From NCBI RefSeq assembly GCF_964340395.1, contig NC_135557.1:9147960-9197959 (forward strand): a stretch of DNA of 50,000 nucleotides. The letters run 5' to 3'. This stretch comes from Glandiceps talaboti (lineage: Eukaryota > Hemichordata > Enteropneusta > Spengelidae). Below are positions 24,110 through 36,100 of the stretch, piece by piece. The stretch's first letter is position 1. Each line of letters opens with the position of its first letter. A program made the position numbers and the translations under genes. The notes under the pieces were generated by a model. That model saw nothing but the letters and a program-made list of their open reading frames with translations. It was not told where the DNA came from and did not search any database.

Positions 24110-27100
24110 AGTAGTATGTACTGTAACATGTGAAAAGTGTATTTAGGGTATCAGCAACCATACGATGTATTTAAAATTGCGTCTATTGTTGTTGGTATAA
24201 TTACGTATTTTCATAATATCATTATAAAGTATAGAAGTAGCAACTATACGAACAGTAATGATAGACAAAACAAGCTTGTAATATAGATTTAGTCGTATAT
24301 AAACAACAATTTGAAAACGTATAACTTCACAGATTAACGAATAAAATGAAACAAATAATAAATAACTTAATACCATTGCATCGGCTCTCCCAAGAGATAA
24401 TAGCATCGATAGAAGTATCTGAAGTGTTGACATTTGTTCATTGCGTTCCTTCAGAAGAACTGCCATTGCCATAACTATGATGTTATTTCTGGACTGATAC
24501 CGTTTCCTTCGGCTATTGCTGCTTCCGACACCACCAATCTCTCTGACTACGCAGGTTGTTACAGGCATGTATTCTTCTATTTCCTTTGCAGCAGCTGTCC
24601 AATTAAAATTAACAATTTTCTGGGGTGATTTTTGGCGAAGCATGGTATTATTCTTCAGGAGGCAGTAACTGGCAGACTCTTGTTTTACTAATGAATTTAA
24701 TTTCTTGGTAAGAGACTTAAGTAGGATAGGTTCACCAGTTATGATATTGATAATGTCAATAGATGTAGAAGCACCAAGGATTTTCTCAGCAATGTTGATC
24801 TTAAAATCTCTACTGAGATGGATGTGTTCATTGCTTTCCCTTTGCTTTCTTTCACCCGACTTCTTCCTATTGGTTTTTCTCTTCACATGCAGCGTACAAG
24901 CTTTCAAGTGACGGAGAGGTGAACTGAGGACAGACTGAAATGAACGAATGACACTGTAGTTTGATAACACATATATGGTTTTTATTTCATTTTCCAATCT
25001 TAGACTAACTTTCACGAACTCTGATTATTTATTGTACGTGTACATTTGATCGGGCTGGGTCGGGAATGGTAAATATGTTTATAGAAAAAGGGGGACAAAA
25101 TCCAAAAAAATTCCGTACATCAATCTCGGTATGTAAACGTTTTTGCTGAACACCTTCGAACGCCGTAGACAGTTTGATAGTGTTTGTAATTTTTGTCATT
25201 CACATATACACATGTACAAAATGTTACTCTTTTTATACGCGTACATGTTAAAATAAAAAATACAAATGGATAATTGACAACCACTCAATGACATCTTTAC
25301 GATATATTTCTAAGTTTTAAAGAATACTGTAGGCAAGTGAAATGTACTGTGGCAATTAAGCGCGTGTACGTAACTGTAAATGTATTTAATGTTAGTGTAT
25401 TTACAGGTAATTTGTATCGAGTTTGCCATCTGTTACTTAACCCTTTGAACCCCAAGCCCCTGAGAGGGTATAATATAGGTGTTGGTACCATGTTACATAA
25501 CACCTGGTGTCAAAACTGACCAAGGATGACCCAGGAAAACTATATATTTATGGAATCTACATATATCAGAGTTTCCAAAAATATGCAAATTTATGTCATG
25601 TGACCTCATTATATATTCAAAATGGCCGCCAAAACAGTAAAGTTATGAAATATTTTTCACATTTTTATAATTTGTATTGGTGAGAGTACAAAATTCTCAG
25701 TTTTTTATAGAATTTTAGCCCACAATGTTACCAGCCTGTGGAATGATATAGAAATATTAGATAATATGTAAAGATTTATGTATGTAATTTTGATTTTCAC
25801 CCTGGTAAACATGTGGTAACTCGTTATTTTTGCATGCAATTCAAGGAGTGGAAGTACCATATTGCAGGATTGTTTGAGTCCAAACTGACCAATGATGATC
25901 TGATGAAACCATATATTTTTGAACTGGTCATAAAAAAAGCATCCCAAAAATATGCAAATATTGGTCATGTGACCTCATTATATATTCAAAATGGCCACCT
26001 TTACAATAAAATTATTGAATGCTCTGCCCATTTTTCAATTTGTATGGGTAAGAGTATAATATTTTCAATTTGTTATTGCATTTTATCCCTCAATGTTACA
26101 AGGCTGTGCAATAATATTGAAATATTACATCATATGTAAAGATTTAGGAACAAAACTCTGATTTTCACCCCATACAACATATGGCGGACATATAGTAAAT
26201 TGGTACTCTTGAACAGGGATTCTGAGAGTGACAGTGCCATATTACAGGATCGTTTGAGTCTAAACTGACCATATTTGACCATACATAACCAAGTATTTTT
26301 GGAATTACCAAAAGATAGCGGTCCCAAAAAAATTCAAATATCGGTCATGTGACCTCATTAAATATTCAAAATGGATGCCATTACAGTCAAGTTATTGAAT
26401 ATTATATAATATTTTCAATTTGTATAAGTGAGAGTAAAATATTTTCAATTTTTTATTGTAATTTTAGCCCTCAATGTTGCAAGTCTGTAGAATAATATGA
26501 AAATATGACATCATATGTAAAAATTTGGGCCAAAAATCTTTGGTTTTAGTCATTATGTACTAGGCAAACATACAGTAATTTGATATGTTCGGCATACCAT
26601 TCAACAAGTGAAATAGTCATATTACATGGGTGCCAGAGTCCAAACAGACCATGTTTTACCATACATAACCAAGTATTTTTGGATACATCCAAAGACAGTG
26701 GTCCCAAAAATATGCAAATACTTGTCATGTGACCTCATTAAATATTCAAAATGGCTGCCATTACAGTCAAGTTATTGAATATTTCACAAATTCTTCAATT
26801 CGTGTTGGTGAAACCTGAAACATTCTTCATTTTTCATTGCACTTTGTTGTTCAATGTCATAAGCATGCAGAATTATATGCAAATATTTTATAATATGTAA
26901 ATATTTGGGCACCAAATCTTTGTTTTTAGTCATCATGTACAGGGTAAACATATGATATCTGTGTGACATGATGCAAAAAATGTAAATACATGTATCATAT
27001 TACAATACAAGCGTGCTTGAGTCCAAACTAGCCAAGTGTCATCTGGTATAACCATATATTTGTGGAATCAAAATGCAACATGGATCCCAAAAATATGCAA

Positions 27101-30100
27101 ATTGTTTAAATTTTGAATTAAATATTCAAAATGGCCTCCAATACACAAATCATAGTTTTCTTGATATATTTTTTTCTATATTTTAAAGGTGGACGTAAGA
27201 CTTTTTTTTACTTTTCATATCATTCTATTGCTCATTATTACATGGTTGTGCCTTAGCATGCAAATATACAACAACAAACAATATCTATAACATAAAAATG
27301 ATCTTTAATATTCATCAAGTGCTGAATGTATGTGGTAAATCTGAAATGTCATCCCACAATATAAAAAGGAGGAGTATCATATCACTAGGGTCTAGGGCCC
27401 CAGGCCATCGGTCAAATGTGACTTCTCTTTGTCTAATATTACTATACACTTTTCAACTTAGTGTGACACAGAGGACCCGAAAATAAATAATTTGGTCACA
27501 TAACTTCACTGCTCTTTCAAAAATAGCTGACAGTCTCTAAAAAAAATTGACAGAATCTGTGATATTTTTTATTAGCATTGGTAGTATAAGAAAAAAAATA
27601 AAAATGAGACACTAACACTCATGAGAAGTCAGGGAGTAGATAAATGGCACAGATATGGTAAATTGTCATTGCTACAGTACTTGTTACTAGTAGTTGCAAT
27701 GTATATGTACATGCAAAGTCAATTGACAGTCCCCTAATATGTTACTACATGTGTATTGTTGAACTTGATTTTGATACATGAAACATTTTCAGCATACTTC
27801 TAACGGTCCCAAACTAAATACCAATGGCAGCATCTGGTATAAAATATATGGATATTGTAATCTCAACAGTGCCACGTGACATAATTGGTTATTCAAAATG
27901 ACTGAAAATCTTCGGTAATCTGATATCAACAATATTTTTGGTTGTGTTTATCAGAAGTGTTGAGGATTGAACGTATGATGGGCAACACATGTAACAATAA
28001 ACTTACATGAATTCAGACAAAAAAAGTATTCTATAATGTACATGTACATGTACATGTGCTACTCTTGATCTCGTTGGCATGTATCACATTGTGGTATCTA
28101 AACTATCCAGATGCATACATAAACCTACACTGCTTCATTTGTGAACTACATGTAAAACTGTAAAACCAAGTTGATACTGGAAGATAACAAACAACAAGAC
28201 AATAACAACATCTTGTATGATGCTCTCAAATAAACTAGTGATACAGCATACAAATGTAAGAATTTGAGCTACAAACAACTATACAACACTATTTGCAATA
28301 TAAATGTTATCAAAATAAGACAAAAATATGTAGATGATAAAATAAGGTACAAATCATAGACTAATATTGTCATGAACAGTTACACATGTGCAAGTAGTTT
28401 TTTTTTTTTACATTTTGAGAATATACATGTAATGCCACTGTCAATGTTCATCCTTATTTCTTGAGTGTGTAAGGAGTTGTAGCTCACTGTTCAATCAAGT
28501 AATGCCTCTTCCTGGTACACTTTGTTGGGTATGAAAATTGTCCATACACAGCTCATCACCAGTATTGAGTAGACCCTTCAAAATATCAATTTCAATAGGT
28601 GCAGGCTTATCCCAGGTTTATTGTATTCTTTTCCTGAAATTCAACAAGAATGACAACGTTTATTATTCTCAATATTTCTTTTGTATGTTGACTTTGGCTG
28701 ATGTCGAAATTGCAAATCATACAATGCACTAACAACAAAACACTTGAACTGAAAATAAAAATTGCAACAAGGAAAAAATGAAAATAAGTTTCATTGTACA
28801 ATGGAATGTCCACATGTTTGTATGCATGTCTACATTTTTCACAATATTTCAACATTGCTAGAGTTCAAACATTCTCTATAGAACAAGAAATGAACTATGT
28901 GTATCTTGCTATTATTTCAATGAAACATGTACATAAATGTCTACCTCTGAGATACACTTCACACATAACATTACATAAGCAGATGACTTATCTCGATAGT
29001 TCAATAGTTTATGTAAATACTCATGAAATTCAGTTGAACACTTGTCAAGAAAAGTTACAATTTGTTTATATAATTTATTACACATTTACTTTGATCTCAA
29101 CTGATTGATATGTGTAACCTGACTCTAACATACAAATGAAGTATCAGAAATAGTATTGCTTGTTTTGAGATAATAACCATGACATACTGAAAGTCTGACA
29201 CTCTAAAAAAATGGAAATTAGAAATACATGGTCACCTAATTCTAGTAGTTTCAAAATTCATTTCTGGCTGTTTTGAACAGAGTACACGAATACATTTCAT
29301 TCATAATACAACACATGGAAAATTCTGAACATATTCATATTTACCTTGATTGTGTTGAAGTCTTCCAAAAGTGATCCCAATGTTATCTGCTTGCCTTGCC
29401 TTCTATCTCTGTCACCTGGCATCAACACATGCCTGTGTTGACATCCCAAGTCCCGTTGCATTCTATGTATAGCATTCAGATTTGCGATGTCAAATATGTT
29501 GACATTGTTATCATTCAGATAATTACTTTACAACGAAGTTTGTTTGATTGCCGTGCACCACAGTGTTTATCGATACCTTGCCCACGCTGACGATCATAAA
29601 TACAGCAATGCCTATCATAATTTCGGAGCGTCGCCATTTTGACATCGTAGTATTAGTTGACCTTACACTTCTTCAATGACACGACACTGGCCATTTTACG
29701 ACCGAGGTTCGATTTGTTGACACTACAATCTCCAATATGGCGGACCTTGATCCCATGTGTGTCTATACACAGTTCTGACGTCTTGAACACTGATTTTCAA
29801 CAACAAAAACATCAAAAATAGCCTAGAAACGTCCCCAACTTGCTACGGATCTGTGCGTAATGGTCGCGTTCTCGCCATTTTTAAAAACTCGCACAAATTT
29901 TGCTCAAAATTCATGTAAAAATCACGGTTTTCTTGTGTCAAACACGGTCAAACGTACATACTACGACATAGTGGGTGTATGGCTCCCTAGCTTACTCATA
30001 TCTGACAGCTGGCCCCTCAGCAATGTCTTTAACTATGAGTTACATTATCAAGTTGTAAATAGCGTGTGTTAGCTTAATCTCGCGGATAAATACCGTCGAA

Positions 30101-33100
30101 CGGCAACTAAAGGGTTAAATCATTTTGAGCCGTAATGATACATTTGGATTTAGATTAGATTCATGGTGGAGTCACTTTTGTTACACAATATTGGGTGATA
30201 AAGGTGAATATGTTCCGAGAAATCGCACACCTGCTAGTCTACATCCACTACGTCCACCATGGACATAGAACCAAGGACGTAGACATGTAGGAATGAGTTC
30301 GTATCCAACTACGATATATTGACCGTAGTCTAGATCGTTGTTTTGTACACACATGCAAACTTCACATGACAACTTCACATTTGTATTGAAAACTATTCCC
30401 AAAATCATTGTTCATCAATCATACGATAACACTTACCGGTGACTTTGGCTTAGGAAGGATTTTCCTCATATGAGCAACACTGCCCGTTGGTAGTGCGGCA
30501 AAAATATTTGGAGTATGGGTAGGCGTACGTGATGTACTCACGTCTGTGAAAGTCAGCGTTCTTGGCCTTTTCTTTTGTGGTGTCAATTTCGTTGGTGTCT
30601 TTCGTATTAGTGGTCTTTTCATCTGGTTCCTCGTGCCTTCGCCCGCGTCAAACCGACAATCCAGTTCATGGAGTCTTTTCACGGTGCCCAAAACCATGTC
30701 GTGGCATTTTCGACATATATTTCCCTCTTCCGTCGAGAAAGTGGGTAGCGCTCTTCGGATTTTAGCAACAAGATCTTTTTCAGTTGCAAATCTAGATGTC
30801 AGTTTGAACCTCTTGACACTAAATTGGCCACATATGACACATAGTGGCTGGGATGTAGTTGGTAAGACGAATTGTGTTGAGGTGTACATGTTTAAAACAA
30901 GAGCTGGGATCGGGAGAACAGAATGTAACGGGTCGTTCTACAAATCTATTAGGCACACCAAAGTAAATAATCATAAAATTCCAAAGTGGGGAGCCTTATC
31001 ACAATCTGAGTTGAAAGTAAACAGTATGTTTATTTAGTTATAGATACAGAGTCTCAAGATCACTTGTCAATCGTGACGTTTCGGGTCCGAGAATCCCGGA
31101 CCATATTGTTCTCAAAGTCCAATTGACTAATACATTATCTGGCTAAATTTGAACAAGTCTTAACAGCCCTCGGGGCTTCGCGATAACACGGAGCGTCGCA
31201 GTCACACGTCAACGAATGGTTATCTCTATCATGGTCGATGAGGGCGCACAGTACAAGGATATTCGAGTACGGTTAATTAGCTGGCATCGGTACACACAAA
31301 ATAATTCGTTTAGCTTTAATTTTAGTAAAGCGAAGCTCCGAGGGCTGTAAGAGAGTCTAATTAGGCGTATACGAAATATTGAGGAAAACACTACTACAAT
31401 AACCAACTCTTGTAACAATACCAGGATACAGAGATATACAGTGTCATAGAAGACAATAGAAGAAATGAAAGCATTCCTTCTCGAGTTAGTTTGTCTTACC
31501 TTCTTCGGTGGACACTGAAAAGTGTAAAAAGAATAGGTTTGTGTTTATTATGTTGAAAGATATAGGCAACTTAAAAAAATCTTTATGGAAACTACTTGTA
31601 AATAAGATCATGATGATTTTATATCTTTTCTGGCTTAAAATTAGACGAACATTTGTATTTTACTCAAATCATCTACTAAGATATAACTTATAATCTAATG
31701 ACCTAACACATTGTGTATACGAAATATTGAGGAAATCACTAATATGTAACCAACTCTTGTAACAATGCCAGAATACAGAGAAATGCAGTGTCATAGAAGA
31801 CAATAGAATAAATGAAAGCATTCCTTTGGAGTTAATTTGTCTTACCTTCTGTGTTGGACACTGAAAAGTGTAAAAAAGAATAGGTTTGTGTTTATTATGT
31901 TGAAAGATATAGGCAACTTAAATCAATCTTTATGGAAACTACTTGTATATAATATCATGATGATTTTATATCTTTTCTGGCTTAAAATTAGACGAACATT
32001 TTCATTTCACTCAAATCGGCTACTAAGGTATAACCTGTAATCTAATGACTTAACACATTATGTGTATACGAATTATTGAGGAAATCACTAATATGTATCC
32101 AATTATTGTAGCCATGCCAGAAGACAGAGAAATGCAGTCTCATAGAAGATAACAGAAGGAACGGAAGCAACACACTCAGTTTGTGTCTCATCTACTAAGA
32201 TATAATTTATAATCTAATGACTTAACACATTATGTGTATATGAAATATTGAGGAAATCACTTATATGTAACCAACTATTGTAGCCATGCCAGAAGACAGA
32301 TAAATGCAGTCTCATAGAAGATAACAGAAGGAACGAAAGCAACACACTCAGTTTGTGTCTCTTTAAATACTATAAATATAAAACACCTTTATAATATACA
32401 GATGCATTTATAATTAATACATCCACTGCTTTCGCAGTTAGCCGCAATATCACCACGCCAAACAGAAGTTGAGCAACATGGGATACTGAATCAGGGTCAC
32501 ATTGTCATCTCTCCATAATTGAGACACTTGTACTGGCAAATAAACATGTAGGGCTTTACATGTTGTTGGTGTATTCACAAGCTGGTAGATTTTGTGTCAT
32601 TTATTATTCTCTTTCATATATAAGATGTATAATAATATGATTTAATATATTTTAGGGGAATTACTGGGGTAATTAAGATCTGTTCTGTAATGTTCGAAAT
32701 ATCTCCTCTCAATTATTTAGCAAAAACGCGTCTTGATAAGGTTACTACAAAAGAAGTAGATGATTTATTACCCAAGTATTTTTTTTTTCAATCTCCTAAT
32801 GCATTTTTGAAATGTAATTCCTTTTTTGATTTATGAGAGTTTGAGTGGAAAACTGTATGGACGCTTTCCTTTTCATCTTATCATTTTGGTAGGTTTTATT
32901 TTGCATAAAACCCATTTCATAACAGTTTGGATATCCCCTCAAGATAAATCCCTGTATTGTGATTACTTTGTGTAGTTGTTCCAATTAGTTTGTCTTACCT
33001 TCTGTGTTGGTCACTGGAAAGTGTAAAAAAATAAGTTTGTGTTTATTATGTTGAAAGATGTAGGCAACTTAAAAAAATGTTTATGCAAACTACTTGTATA

Positions 33101-36100
33101 TAATATCATGATGATGTTATATCTTTTCTGGCTTAAAATTAGACGGACATTTGTATTTTACTCAAATCATCTACTAAGATATAATTTATAATCTAATGAC
33201 CTAACACATTGTGTAAAATATTGAGGAAATCACTAATATGTAACCAACTATTGTAGCCATGCCAGAAGACAGAGAAATGCAGTCTCATAGAAGATAACAG
33301 AAGGAACGAAAGCAACACACTCAGGTTGTGTCTCTTTAAATACTATAAATATAAAACACCTTTATAATATACAAATGCATTTATAATTAATACATCCACT
33401 GCATTCGCAGTTAGCCGCAGTATTACCACGGCAAACAGAAGTTGAGCAACATGGGATACTGAATCAGGGTCACATTGTCATCTCTCCAAAATTAAGACAC
33501 TTGTACTGGCAAATAAACATGTAGGGCTTTACATGTTGTTGGTGTATTCACAAGCTGGTAGATTTTGTGTCATTTATTATTCTCTTCTATATATAACATG
33601 TATAATAATATGATTTAATATATTTTAGGGGAATTACTGGGGTGGGGTAATTGAAATCTGTTCTGTAATGTTCGAAATATCTCCTCTCAATTATTTAGCA
33701 AAAACGCGTCATGATAAGGTTACTACAAAAGAAGTAGATTATTTATTACCCAAATCTGTTTGTTTTTTTTCAATTTATTACCCGAATCTGTTTTTTTTCA
33801 ATCTCCTACTGTATTTTTGAAATGTAATTCCTTTTTTGATTTATGAGAGTTTGAGTGGAAAACTGTATGGAAGCTTTCCTTTTCATCTTATCATTTTGGT
33901 AGGTTTTTTTTTGCATAAAACCCATTTCATATCAGTTTGGATATCCCCTCAAGATAAATCCCTGTATTGTGATTACTTTGTGTAGTTGTTCCAGAATTTC
34001 TGCTTGCAACATTCAGTAAAAATGTATGCCGGACATTTTCTTTATTTAGCCATTTATCCTCACTGTATGCCACTCTCCTCTCATCTTATTTATTTATCTG
34101 ACTTCATATTTAGAGGATAATCGCGCTATGCTATTTACTCAAACATAACCATAATTTGCAATTTACTCAAATCTGTTACTAAGATATAATTTATAAGCTA
34201 TATAATGACTTAAGTCTTTAGTCATATACGAAATATTGAGGAAATCACTACTACCATAACAAACTGTTATAACAATGTCAAAAGACAGACAAATACAGTG
34301 TCATAGAAGACAGAAGAAGGAAAAAAAGCTATAAAGTCAGCTTGTGTTTCCTTAAATACTATATAAATATATATATATTTACAATACCTTTATAATTAAT
34401 GCATCCTTTGCATTCGCAGTGAGTCGGAGTGTTACCACACCAAGAATAAATTGAGCAACATGGTCGTTCTGAATTAGGGTTACATTGTGTTGGACTTCCA
34501 TTAGCCTGGGGATAGGCGGATCCGCATCGAAGGTCAGCTCTCCAAGGATCGGACTCGCTAACTATTAAATAAACATGTTGGTATTTACATATGTCTACGA
34601 TTTTACATCATTAATGTTCCCTAATGGGGATTAGGGCGCTCATTTCTTTTAACAAATCGGTTCTTTGGATATGTTTTAGACAAGCCATAAAGTGGCCGAA
34701 ATAGCTCCGCTGATTTTATCAATTTTGTTGTGTAGAATGTACAGGTCCAGGAAACGGATATAAGGTCATAATTGTGTAGAAACAACTCAACTTTGCTACA
34801 GATAAGGTAGATAGATGGTAACAGAACATGTCAAAAATATCACTTTCGATCATAAATACTGATAAATCTGACTTACATCAGCTTGCATAAACAAATCTTA
34901 AAATCTTAATAAAGCCCCCACCCCAGCCAACCCCCATCCCCAGGCAAATACACAACACATACATGTATGTATGTATAAACAAAATACCGGGTAAAGTTAG
35001 GTTTATACCGAATATTATCGAAAGTACGGTATTTGTCTGATCTTCTCGGACACATTTTGATTTTCGATGAAAGTTGAATTTGACAAAAGAGTTGTATATG
35101 TAGAACATCTCAATATATTTTTTCTAAACACATATACATATGTAACATATATTATGTAACATTCATACATAACATACATATCAAAAATAACATACATACA
35201 TACATACATACATACATACATACATACATACATACAAATGTAAATCTATGACTCGGAAGTAATAAGAAAGACAGCTTTGCATATATCATAGAAGTGGACG
35301 GTCAAAGAAGAAAACTCTCTGAAACTTATGAGGAAAAGGACATAGAGGTAACCATTGACTCATAACTTGAATTTGACAAGCATATTAGCCAGCCCTTCTG
35401 TCACTTACACTACAGTTGGGATATAAAATCATATGGTACAATGATGCATAGATATATTAGTGATAGCCAACTACACAATGATACTCCGAATGAGATTACT
35501 TTACACAGGATGTGGATTTCACATGCATTAGGAGATGTCTCTAATTAGCTCTAACCCATAAGGTACTTAGCCAGACACCTTCCATCTTGTTGAGAGCAGT
35601 TGGATGTGACTGAGAGTGAGAACAGAGCCAAAGGTTCGTCGGGCTGTATACTAGCATGTTCTCCTGAGTGTGTCTAGTCACACGTCGTGCGGAACTGTAC
35701 TGGATGATCTAGCTGTAGACCTCGCCTTGCTACCGGTACCCTGGAACGCAGTGTATGCTCAGTGCTCACCGTCAATACATTATTTTGCCGTTCCTGATTT
35801 TTTCTGGTAATGATGATTTTACAAAATCCTTTTTAAGATTGACAACCGATCAGACCTTCAATATTACATTGACGTCCACATGAAATATATGAATGGCGGT
35901 TCAAACACAGTTAGCGTACGTACACATGCTGTGAAGTCAGGTATATATATAGTCAGTAAGTCGATATAACCCCACTTAACTAATAGTACTACCGTTACAC
36001 ACCGTAACATATGACCTCAAGGGGACAACTACTTTCGAAATTTCGACCCAATTTTTTCCTTCATCTGCTAATTTAAAATATCTACATTTTATCATCATAA

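Larger units (their letters stand above)
25441..30114. mobile_element. Nested TTAA-flanked element, piggyBac-like, probably non-autonomous
   Basis: TTAA at 25437-25440 is followed by CCCTTTGAACCCC. The mirrored end reads ...CTAAAGGG followed by TTAA at 30115-30118. TTAA target sites with CCCTTT termini are typical of piggyBac elements. The terminal repeat is short (about seven bases) and no transposase was recognised. Much of the left half is a 380-bp tandem array. On the minus strand near the right end, short open segments follow an ATG (29634 downward; Cys- and Arg-rich) and precede a GTAAAT donor-like site at about 29338-29343, possible relics of a gene. The insertion lies wholly inside an intron, so it need not harm the putative transposase. 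Confidence 0.65.
16986..31359. mobile_element. 14.4-kb DNA transposon encoding a RecQ-type helicase and a DUF6589-like protein
   Basis: The element is bounded by terminal inverted repeats (16986-17236 and 31119-31359) that start TAGACTCTCT and align over about 245 bp with scattered differences. It is flanked by the direct repeat ATTAGGCGT. Inside are two convergent, apparently intact genes: helicase 17461-20214 (+) and a seven-exon protein 20383-30889 (-). Their stop codons are 168 bp apart. A TTAA-flanked element (25441-30114) is nested in an intron; without it the element would be about 9.7 kb. Paralogous copies of the insertion site without the element occur at about 31682, 32043, 32217, 33193 and 34201. 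The helicase-bearing Academ lineage is one published group to compare with, but no XPG-like nuclease was seen. Classification remains open. Confidence 0.9.
31369..34387 (-). repeat. Tandem segmental duplications in the host-gene intron
   Basis: Blocks carrying 'gaaatattgaggaaatcacta', 'tagaagacaatagaa' and 'cttaccttctgtgttgg' recur. The donor-like CTTACC block is at 31494, 31840 and 32993 (steps about 346 and 1153). A larger unit with a broken hevein-like exon occurs twice, at about 32180-32990 and 33240-33990, with high similarity. A further diverged copy reaches 34330. Confidence 0.85.

Noticed and set aside
16986-31359. Assignment of the large element to hAT, Mutator, Kolobok or Helitron
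   Set aside because: The 9-bp duplication and long inverted repeats would fit Mutator, but the encoded proteins do not; Kolobok needs TTAA, Helitrons lack inverted repeats and carry Pif1-type helicases, and hAT uses 8 bp with a different transposase.
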